From contig RDEW01000002.1 of the NCBI GenBank assembly GCA_011109175.1, forward strand, positions 1,120,676-1,184,675: a stretch of DNA of 64,000 nucleotides. Reading direction: 5' to 3'. The DNA is from Dicyema japonicum (Eukaryota; Dicyemida; Rhombozoa; Dicyemidae). The notes beneath the pieces are model-generated. The model ran no database searches and was not told the origin of the DNA. It saw only the letters and a list, made by a program, of their open reading frames with translations. The translations under genes and the position numbers were made by a program. This document shows positions 47,002 to 56,819 of this stretch, piece after piece. Every line of letters begins with the position of its first letter. Within the stretch, counting starts at the first letter, position 1.

Positions 47002-48064
47002 TTATTCCATATAATTTCTAATAATAATTAAAGGCAAACCCTCTTTAACAGATTGGTCAACACTAGTGAATCTATTAAGAGCTCTTTCTTGTCCTCTCAT
47101 ACTAGAAATAACGTAAACATAAACAAATGAGAACTCCCTCCCCCTAAGTCTAGCATCCCAAGGTTCTTGCATGCCTCATCATAGACAACATAAAAGTAAT
47201 ATCTTGCATTATTAGCTGTTTTATTATTCTGAGGTCTTCCGTTGACTGAGTCATTGCCTCAACCAATAATTTGTCCATATTATCACACATGGTTCGTTCA
47301 AATGTCCTAATACGACTGAAATACGTACGACTATCCACAGGACACGTGAATGAGGCTCCAAAGAGTGCCAGAGTTAAGTCTAATATTATCATATTATACT
47401 TATATTAGCCCTCACTACTCCACAATGTTTCTTCTCAATATCACTCATAAGTTGGAGATGAGGCCCAATATTCTCCTTTTTTTTCTGCATGCACTCATCA
47501 TTGTCCCTTAGTTTGTTTAGAGACAGCTTTGAGTCCTTCAACTTCTTAAATAATGAATCCAATGGTGATGTACTTTTCGTCTCTAACTGACAATCTATTT
47601 ATATTCACACGTTTTGCTGAAATGTCAAAAATGCTGACAAATCAGTGTCATCTCCAAATAATGAGGTCACTCGGTCTAAAAACAGTTGATATCTCCCAAC
47701 AATTTTCTCAAACCTCTTCAAATATTCACTAAACTATTCACAATCTTTACGATTTTATGTCATTCTCTATCTTTTCTCCATCATATTTCTCAGCATCATA
47801 CACTACATATCCGTAGTCAAACGACACTCTCAAATCTTGATTCTGGGGAAGACCAGGAATCTCACATCAAATCATAAATTACCCCCAATCCTACGTTCTT
47901 TTCCGCCAGTTCATCATGTAACCATATAAAGTCATCAAGAGTCCTCTTTACTTCAAATTCTTCTCCCTCACTGTTCTGCAAGTTTTATTTATTGTCACCC
48001 GTGACTTGATTTTGAATTCAGTTAATATCTCATCCTGGAATACGTCCATTATTTTTGCCTTCAT
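47002..48064 (-). CDS. SNX5/6-like: SNX5/6-like sorting nexin, copy 2
   Basis: Near-identical to copy 1 from ATG 48064 to a stop at 47002-47004, with the same intron positions. Differences: one base lost in the IIKQLIMQRYYF codons (about 47,203) and one more near 47,158-47,160, which break the BAR helix frame after LIMQ. A 3-bp difference lies at the very C-terminus. It may be a fresh pseudogene or carry assembly indels. Confidence 0.7.
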
Positions 48065-48198
48065 TCCCAACAACGATTATTATTATATTTAAATATTTAA
48101 TCTTTATTATTTGGGTTTAATTAATTACCGTGGATTATACTGCTCTACCGTTATTATTGATTTTTTAAATCTTTTAACATTTTTTAACAAAGATACAA

Positions 48199-48460
48199 AT
48201 GTTAGTTGAGGAACCCGGCTGCGTGGATTGCGAACGAGTTGCCTCGGAGTATGGCCATTCCTATCTTTTGTCTCACCCTTCTCGTCGATCCCTTTTCTTT
48301 CTGGCAAGCATTCCTCGGAGTTCTCGCAAGAACTCAGCCTTCATTGGACCAACGGCTCCCGATGATTCGGTCTCAACAGGAGTAAATCGGTAGCGGTCCA
48401 CGAGGCAAGAATATTTCTTGACATTTAGGTTCTCCGCTCCATGTGTCTGAACCGATTTGA
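48199..48460 (-). mobile_element. Restriction-endonuclease-like retroelement tail (unit 2)
   Basis: Same sequence and position as 41,347-41,605; duplicated with the unit, not a new insertion. Confidence 0.65.
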
Positions 48461-48589
48461 AAATAATGAATTATTTAGATTTTATTACCGTAGTCATGGG
48501 TAATAAATAAATTACAAGCTTCCGTTTCAGAAGAGAAGTGGACAAGTAGATCCGCCCTCTTCCAATTTTTTGAAATGGGAAATAGAATT

Positions 48590-49095
48590 GGGGAAGCATA
48601 ATAGAAAAATTTTGTTTGTTGTAGATAAATGTCTTGCACATAAGGGGAATTTTATAACATTTACATTAGGTTTTGATTAAATTAAACCAAATTGAAATAA
48701 TATTCCTACCAGCGAATACAACGTCGTTTTTGCATCTATTATCAAATCGTACAAATGCAATTTCAGTTCTCTTAAATTTTCTAATATTATTCAAAAATTG
48801 AAGCTGGGATAAATCCACATTCTACATAAAAAAATTAAGCCTAAAGGATGTAATATTATTCATATATTATGCTCGGAACAAGATAGATAGTTCTAGCCTT
48901 AGTAAATTAAAAGAATTCGATAATCAAGAAGAATTCTTTAATGTCGAAAATCTTGAGTCTATTGAAGAGCTTGGATCTTCAATGATCCAACTCTAAAAGA
49001 AACAAATCAGAACTTACTGATTTTTTGATATAAATAATTTTTTTGATTTACATTATTAATTGATAAAAAATCAATAAGTCTCTCGAATCCGCCAG
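48590..49095 (+). pseudogene. pogo transposase 3' fragment (unit 2)
   Basis: The unit-2 counterpart of 41,750-42,260, with small indels (for example in KKLSLKD and at the IRTLKE codons). Confidence 0.6.
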
Positions 49096-49232
49096 ATTTG
49101 CTGCGACAACTGCTCCTCAATAGTGTTTTTAATTGCTATAATCACAGTGTGTCTTTATGACCTGGTTTTAATTTCATCAATTTGTTTGTTTACTCAATGG
49201 TAACTAAGAATGATATAATATAGAACGTAATA

Positions 49233-50875
49233 TGTCGCAAGCGCAGAAAGAAACTTTGACACATGTCAAACCTATCATCCGCCTGTCAATCTAATTGACG
49301 ACTAATCGATAAAAAGAAGAAAAAAGAATCATTATATTTTTTTATTAAATCAGATTATTCTTGACGTCATTAACATTTATTATTATTTGTTTTATGGAAA
49401 TTTAAATATTTTTTGTCGGCATATCATAACCACAAATTAATATTATCTACGCTGGCGAAATTTTGTCTCTTGCCTGTTATGTCACATCACGTTTGTTTGT
49501 GAAAGATCAAGATGAATATAATTTGTTGAGATCTTTACTTAATAATGAGGATGTCGATCTCCCCAAGCATAGGAAGTATCGACTCAAAAAGAAAGCCGAA
49601 AATTTCATAATCAATGAGGGGAGATTATATCTTAAGGATGTAAATGGGCTACACAAGCTCGTAATTTTTTCCACGAATATAGAATAAATGAATATAATCG
49701 CTCGGGAGATTCATGAGGCCAATCATTTTGGGCACAATCCATTGGAAGTTCTTTGTAGAAGATTTCTTATAATAAAAAGAGAGATCATTCGACAAATTGT
49801 TAGAGAATGCAATATTTGTCAATTCTCAGTACCACTAAAACAATATGATGATTTCTATTCATATTGTTGTGGCCTAATGAGAGATTACAAGTCGATCTGA
49901 TTGATTAAAAGGTCTGAAAGTTTATGTTATTTTATAGATTTAAAGATCAAAATAAACATTTTTTGGTTGTTTTTCTGTTGTTGATGTCTATTCCAAATAT
50001 GCTTTTACGAAAAATCTTATGAATAAAAGTGGAAGTGAAGTGTCCCAGAAGAAAATTTTATGGAATACGGCCCATGTATATATTTAAATCCAACAATGGT
50101 ACAGAATTCAAGAATTGTCATATGACAAAGTTATGCAAATAATTTAATGTTACGCAAATACATGGAAGATTTAACAATCCCCATAGTCAAGGGTTTTGAA
50201 GAGATTGAACCAACGATCACAAGTTTGTCAAAAATAGTGAGTTTGGATAATAAAAAGAGTGGTAAGATACATTCCAAGGGCTGTTTTTATATAATCAAAC
50301 GCCTCACTCATCCACAGGTAAATTGTTTTATATTTTTTGTGGGAGTTAGTCCGTTCCAAAGATATCGTGGGATTCCAGGATTTAATACTGTAGTAAAAAC
50401 AATACCGAACGAGACAACGTAGAAACATTCAAAAAAGGTTTTGTATATAAATAAATTTTAGATGATTTCGAGTTTAATTTTCCTAAAATTAATTTGGATT
50501 CCTCATATTATAAAAGGATGAATAGGAAAATGGGAGTACATTGCTCAAAATATGATTTGGATGTTGGAGATATCGTATTCTATTTTTAGTTAGTTAAAAA
50601 ACTCGCATTCAAAAGATTATGAGACGAATTTTTCTTTTAATTAACAAAGTTCGAACATCCGTACGGGAATCCAGTTACTATTGTTGCAAAATTGTCTAAC
50701 AATTTTGTCAATGTGGAAAATAGTGATGGATCGGTAATGAAAATACATTCAAAAAGACTTAAGAAGTTGAATGAGTCACTAATAACAGTTAAAAATAATT
50801 ATTATTCTTAATCTTGAAAAAAATAAGTTAATTTGATTGACATTGACTGGTCGCGCGTAGCGCTCGTTTGCGACA
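49233..50875 (+). mobile_element. Ginger-like integrase-type transposon, copy 2
   Basis: TGTCGCAAGCGCAGAAAG at the left, reverse complement TGTCGCAAACGAGCGCTACG at the right, flanked by TAATA/TAACA. It encodes YRLKKKAENFIINEGRLYLK, EIHEANHFGHNPLEVLCRRF, IIRQIVRECNICQFSVP and GVSPFQRYRGIPGFNTVV. The second catalytic position again reads SNNG. It lacks the SINE. Several frame breaks. Confidence 0.7.
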
Positions 50876-51196
50876 TAACATGAAGTTAATTGATTGCCAA
50901 AGTTACAGGTTGAATCAAAAACACCAACAATTAATACGTTTTAAGTAAAAGCAAACTAAGTTTTTATAAGTGATTGCTTGAAAACTCACAGTCCAATCTG
51001 TTATTGCAAACGAATTCATCAGGCCTTTTGTTCAGCACTCGTTGCACTGCGTCACCAGGTTATTCTTAATTTGGTGGGATATTTCTATCATCAAGTTTAG
51101 GTTGAGAGTCATCATTCAAAACAGATATTAAAGCATTTTAGGTCTGACTTTCTTCAATTGAATAGGGTACTTGTCCTCCACTTGATTGGTCTTTTC

Positions 51197-52790
51197 GCAC
51201 GTGTACCGAACGGGGGACACATAGATTACTCTTATATTAGGATCTTACCATTAATACGATAATACCCGCAATGTCACAAATTCTCGATATTTGCTTTCTC
51301 TGCCACAAATTAAAGTCAATATAGGATCTTCGGAATTAATCTGAATACCCGAATGAGGGAATGTGAATGATTATGCGCTTTCTAGACTTTATTTCACCCC
51401 ATTTTTCACAGAAACGCTGAAATTACAGTTCACCAACCTCTTTCCTAATATAAAAGTTTTTGAGTGCTCTTTCCCGCTTGCTTCGGGCCAACTTTTTCGC
51501 TTTAAAAGTAACACTCGATGTAAGAAGGATTGAGGCTTTGGTGAACTCAAAGTTTGATTTTCTAGATTTGAGTTCATTCTTGTAGTGTTTTCTCCCCAAA
51601 TATCCTCTCCAATATCTTTGTATGGTTACTACAGCTGCGCTAAATCCATTCTTGCTAATGAACCGTCTCCCTAAAAGGTCATTAATTAACAAACTGGCTG
51701 ATTAATGAGATCGAGAACATCCCCCTTATTTAAGCATAAATCTGCCATTTGGTGGGCCGTAATCGTAATATTGAGTCGTTGAAGGTTAGAAAATTCAGCT
51801 AATCTACGATAATTATTGACATTTACTTGAATCCATCAATCAAAGCCAAGGGTACCGAGTATTCCTCACAGATGCCTTGTATTTTTTCCAACAAAACAAA
51901 TATTCTGACAATAAAATAAAACAAAAGTGTCCATGTCATCAAAATATTCCTTTTTGTATTTGAAATAATAAATGTCGCTGTTGTAATTTGCCACCTTTCC
52001 GTCGATAACACGGAAAACGAAGGATTTGTCACTTTCCGTCTTTTTCCGTGCATAGATCTCAATCCATTTCTAATTTTATACGATTAAACAGACGTCCGTT
52101 GAATTATCCTTACTCAACTTGTTCTGCGGTTTTTGACTTTTCAGTGAATTCCTTTTCCGTGATGTCTACTATTACGACGACATTACTGATTTTGGTTGAT
52201 CTTTGATTTGCAGTTTATCAGTGACGCTGAATCTCCCCATTTTATTGTTCCTCCCTAAATAATCAGGATTGATAACCCTTCTTGTGGTCGAACTTCAACG
52301 AGATCTACATTTAGGGGTACTCGAACTTTTTACGAACTGTTGTCTACTTTTCTTACTGTAATCAAGGAACTCTGTGGGTCCAATCTACAGTTAGCACATT
52401 TCACTACAGGTTGGTTGAATTTATAGTTGTTTGACACCTTACTTTTGGGTTTGGGGGAATTAATTGCTATCATAACAATCAACTTTACTGTTTGTCTGTT
52501 TTCAGGTTTGTCATGCATAATTTTAACTTTGTAAAGAGAACTATATTGATTAATCTGCAAACTTGTCAGGTCTGATTATTGGAAGATAAGTTGAACATTA
52601 AAATTTACAAAAACTTGATTGAGAATATTGGATATCATTTTGCTTCTTCCTACGCTTCCAAAAAAATCATTCGTAGAAAGATTCCTTTGCTTTCGTATTC
52701 AACAAATTTAAGATGACTTGGTATGTAACCACTGCGGGTGAGTTTTTTACCCGCCAAAATACAAACTGCTTTCGTTAATTTAATCTCATA
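51197..52790 (-). pseudogene. IQCH 5' fragment (unit 3)
   Basis: Same exons as the unit-2 fragment, including an uninterrupted AAVVTIQRYWRGYLGRKHYK frame. The donor of the DDMDT/IFVLLEK intron has changed from CACGTTTG to CACTTTTG (about 51,928), which should block its splicing. Cut by the unit junction at the same exon as unit 2. Confidence 0.75.
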
Positions 52791-52804
52791 CAATAAAAGG
52801 CAAT

Positions 52805-53132
52805 AATAATAATAAAGCCTTTTCACGAGAGTCATACTATTTATAGGTCCGCATAGGCAGGACAAACACTTTATTTAAGTAAATAACAGAACATTTTAAC
52901 TATACTTAAAACCAAGGAATGATCTTCATTTCTTTTTTTCTTTTTCTTGCGTGAGTGTCCTTTCTAGACAATCCAGTTCCGCAGTGAGTATCCACTATTG
53001 ACGGCGTCACTCGTCAAACCCTTTCTGCATCGTAGATGCGTGGAACCTTCCACCAGGTGAACAGCAGCGAGATTCGAACCCGTAGGCTAAGCCACTTAAG
53101 CCCGACACCTAACCACTATGCCACCCGGCTAA
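52805..53132 (-). repeat. SINE copy (unit 3)
   Basis: Counterpart of 46,310-46,637 at the same place in the unit, with point differences. Confidence 0.78.
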
Positions 53133-53499
53133 AAGGCAATGGAATCTTATTACGGAATGGACAGCATTCAAAGGCCGTATATCCTTACCAATTTTTCTTA
53201 CTTCAACGTGTGGAAAGAATTAGAAACACCGATATGCCCAGAATTAAGACCTGCAACCGATGATGATGAAAGAATTATTGGAAAGGAGAGTATAACGGGT
53301 GGGAGATAAGGAATCCTATGATAGTGCTAATAATAGTAATTAATAGTGAATAAACCAAAAATATCAATTAAAGTGATTGTAGACATGTCTTTAAATAAGA
53401 GGAAAAAGCCTAAAATAAAATAAAAATAAAACACTGGACTGTTCCACTTGGACACGTGCTAATTGTTTAAGTTTATTAATAACAAAATGGTGTCTATTA

Positions 53500-54568
53500 T
53501 TATTCCATGTAGTAATTTCTAATAATAATTAAAGGCAAACCCTCTTTTACAGATTGGTCAACACTAGTGAATCTATTAAGGGCTCTTTCCTTGTCCTCTT
53601 CATACTAGAAATAACGTAAACAAAAACAAATGATAACTCCCTCCCCCTAACTCTAGCAATCTCCAGGTTCTTGCATGCTCATCATAGACAACATAAAAGT
53701 AGTATCTTTGCATTATTAGCTGTTTTATTATTCTCAGGTCTTCCGTTGACTGAGTCATTGCCTCAACCAATAATTTGTCCATATTATCACACATGGACCG
53801 TTCAAATGTCCTAATACGACTGAAATACGTACGACTATCCACAGGACACGTGAATGAGGCTCCAAAGAGTGCCAGAGTTAGGTCTAATATTATCAAATTA
53901 TACTTATATTAGCCCTCACTACTCCACAATGTTTCTTTTCAATATCACTCATAAGTTGGAGATGAGGCCCAATATTCTCCTTTTTCTCCTGCATGCACTC
54001 ATCATTGTCCCTTAGTTTGTTTAGAGATAGCTTTGAGTCCTTCAACTTCTTAAATAATGAATCCAATGGTGATGTAATTTTCGTCTCTAACTGACATTCT
54101 ATTAATATTCACACGTTTTGTTGAAATGTCAAGAATGCTGACAAACCAGTATCCTCACCGAATAAGGAGGTCATTCGGTCTAAAAACAGTTGATATCTCC
54201 CAACAGTTTTCTCAAACTTCTTCAAATATTCACTAAACTATACACAATCTTTACTATTTTATGTCATTCTCTATCTTTTCTCCATCATATTTCTCAGCAT
54301 CATACACTACATATCCGTAGTCAAACGACACTCTCAAATCTGGTTTTTGGGGAAGACCAGGAATCTCACATCAAATCATAAATTACCCCCAATCCTACGT
54401 TCTTTTCCGCCAGTTCATCATGTAACCACATAAAGTCATCCAGAGTCCTCTTTACTTCACATTCTTCTCCCTCACTGTTCTGCAAGTTTTATTTATTATT
54501 ACCCGTGATTTGATTTTGAATTCAATAACTCTGTCATCCTGGGATACGTCCAGTATTTTTGCCTCCAT
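53500..54568 (-). CDS. SNX5/6-like: SNX5/6-like sorting nexin, copy 3
   Basis: ATG 54568 opens MEAKILDVSQDDRVIEFKIK; the PX, linker and BAR exons follow as in copy 1, with the stop at 53500-53502. It is the most diverged copy at its 5' end (several substitutions between 54,060 and 54,568). One indel near 53,680 and rearranged bases at 53,655-53,665 disturb the YDEACKNLVDARL region. It is bounded on the right by sequence no longer shared with units 1 and 2. Confidence 0.7.
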
Positions 54569-54759
54569 TCCCCACAACGATTATTATTATTATTTAAATT
54601 ATTAATCATTATTATGTGGCTTTAATTAATTCCTGTGGATTATACTGCTCTACCATTATTATTGAATGATTTAGATAAACTAAATTTACATCGAACAAGC
54701 AATACATCGAACATCCGAACCATGCTTCTCGTACGCGTGTGCTTCGTGGGGACCTTCAT

Positions 54760-55030
54760 TATCATGGACGAACACTAAGAAGATTGAGGACGTTCAAAAG
54801 AAGGCTTTCAGAATGACGGAGCGGTGGTCTTGTGGGAGACATAGAACCGGACTACTCTGGAGGCCCTCATTAAACAAAACTCCGGCATGCGGGATGGTGG
54901 CCCTGCAAATACAGTCAGCCGCCCTGTACGAGCTTGTGTGGGTACGAGGGAGAGCACTGGGAAAGTATGAGGATTTTGGCGGAGCGCATCGGGATCACGT
55001 GATAGTTAGTTTTGGTTTTACCGTGGTGTT
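54760..55030 (+). mobile_element. Jockey-like RT C-terminal fragment
   Basis: ACASWGPSLSWTNTKKIEDV then QKKAFRMTERWSCGRHRTGL is the C-terminal LINE block (compare CACASWAYG at 11.4 kb). A GGATCACGTGATAGTTAG-like end follows. Present only in unit 3. Confidence 0.55.
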
Positions 55031-56400
55031 AAATAAATAAATTTAGTTACAAGCTTCCGCTTCAGAAAAGAGGTGGAGAAGTAGATCCGCCTTCTTCCAT
55101 TTTCATCACACGTCCTATCGTCGCGGACATTATTTCCTTCTTTTCATAATGTAATCTTATCCAGAGCCTATAATGTACTATTGGAGGATGGATTTAGTCT
55201 GTACAAACGGGCGTTCTCCCTCGGGTTCTTTCCTTAGATTAATTAATTATGACTGTTCTGAGCTTACAAAGATTGCAAACCTGGGTTAATAATAATCTTA
55301 TTCGTCATGGTCATTTTGAATAGAAAGAAATGATCAGTCTCACTTGAAAAAGCAGTCAAAGAAATTGAAAGCCATTTAATACAATCTATAGTTGCGAATA
55401 AAGCTGTGGAGAGTAGATACAACAATAATCATAGGAACAAAAGGATTGTCTCCTAGGTGTATGATGAAATCAAAATCGTGGAGAAGAAACTGAGTTAATA
55501 AATCAAGGAAGAGATTTAGAAGAGCCAATTTGTTCGTGGCGTGAGGTTAAGTCATTATAAATATTTCTTAAATAAATATTAAAAATTATTAATTTCCATA
55601 AAAAGTTTAATCAAAATGTGATGTTATTACTGCCTCTATCACCTAATTCCAGTATCCTTTTATGGTTGATAGAGAAAGTCCTATATATGTTTTAAAGTCG
55701 AAATAAGGAAACAATCACGAAATGAATAAACTTGGAGAAGAATGATTCTCGAATGGAAATATTCCTAGAGGTGCTCGATTCCTCTGGAGAGCTACGACAA
55801 CAGCTCCTCAATAGTGCTTTTAATAGCTATAATCACTGTGAATTCATGACCATTAATTTCATTAATTTGTTTGCCTAATGGTAATTAAGAATGACATAAA
55901 CTATATTATAGAAAGTTATGCTTACGAATTCATTAGTTCTCTGCCTTTTCTATTAAATTTTATAATTTTAAACTAAAATCATCTAAAGACATCTGATCTT
56001 TCCGTCTCACTTTTTGGAGACTTTCATAGCCTATAAGACATACAAGTCAAATAGTCCATTCCGGGATATATTAGAGTCCACTTAATCACAATCTGAATTT
56101 ATTAAACCACCTCATCATTATTCCCAAGTTTAAATTAATGATAATTTGAACATTCTTGATCAGTCTGAGGTTGTGACCAATTGTCAAGATGATTCAGTTC
56201 ATTGGAACAGTTTAGTTGATTATCATTTCTTTCGCACTAAAATTAAACTATAATCACACTTTAAAGCATAATCCAAATAGTCCTAAACATTTTTAATTTA
56301 TTTGTGTCGGATTTAAAAATATTCTTGATTTTCTTGCAATTAAGTAAAGACTATAGCTTTTCCCATCTTTATTATCGTTTAAAAAGGAATCCACGTTAAT
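55031..56400. other. Diverged part of unit 3
   Basis: 55,031-55,100 matches the AAGCTTCCGTTTCAGAAG region of units 1 and 2. On the minus strand at 55,780-55,880 an exon-like frame QINEINGHEFTVIIAIKSTI is the better-preserved form of 42,250-42,350 and 49,100-49,200. On the plus strand 55,345-55,450 reads AVKEIESHLIQSIVANKAVE and could be a coding remnant. I cannot assemble a gene from these. Confidence 0.4.
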
Positions 56401-56424
56401 TCGTTATTAAAACTGCACTTATAC

Positions 56425-56695
56425 GCAGAGCCATATAAGCTATAGCTCTGCTTCTCAGGCAGGACACACACTTTATTTAAGTAAAGAACAGTTATTATAA
56501 CTAATCGGGAGAACCAAGAAATGCTCTTCACTTCTTTATCTTTTTGTTAAATGTATATCCTATAGTGAAATGTTTACTGATGACGACGTCACTCGTCAAG
56601 GCAAAGCATCATACATTTGTGAAACATTCAACCGAAATGTACAGCGGGATTCGAACTAGAGGTCATTGCCTAGCACTCGTTACACTACGCCACCA
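56425..56695 (-). repeat. SINE, related subfamily with a different tRNA-like head
   Basis: Minus strand: GGTGGCGTAGTGTAACGAGT (A box-like), TAGTTCGAATCCCGCTG (B box), then a shared centre GACGAGTGACGTCGTCATCA and the TTTATTTAAGT-type 3' part common with the 46.3-kb copy. A similar head remnant (CTGGTGACGCAGTG...) occurs on the minus strand at 44,545-44,570 and 51,040-51,065. Confidence 0.65.
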
Positions 56696-56819
56696 GATAA
56701 TTCTTAATTTGTCATCAAGTTTAGGTTGAGAGTCATTATTCAAAACGGACATTAAAACATTTTCTGTCTGACTTTCTTCACTTGAATAGAGTACTTGTCC
56801 TCCACTTGATTAGTCTTTT

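Larger units (their letters stand above)
44701..51196. repeat. Tandem repeat unit 2
   Basis: A 6.5-kb unit bounded by identical junctions (TTGATTGGTCTTTTC|GCACGTGTAC). It matches unit 1 closely over IQCH and from 39.73 to 44.7 kb apart from the SINE. Confidence 0.87.
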
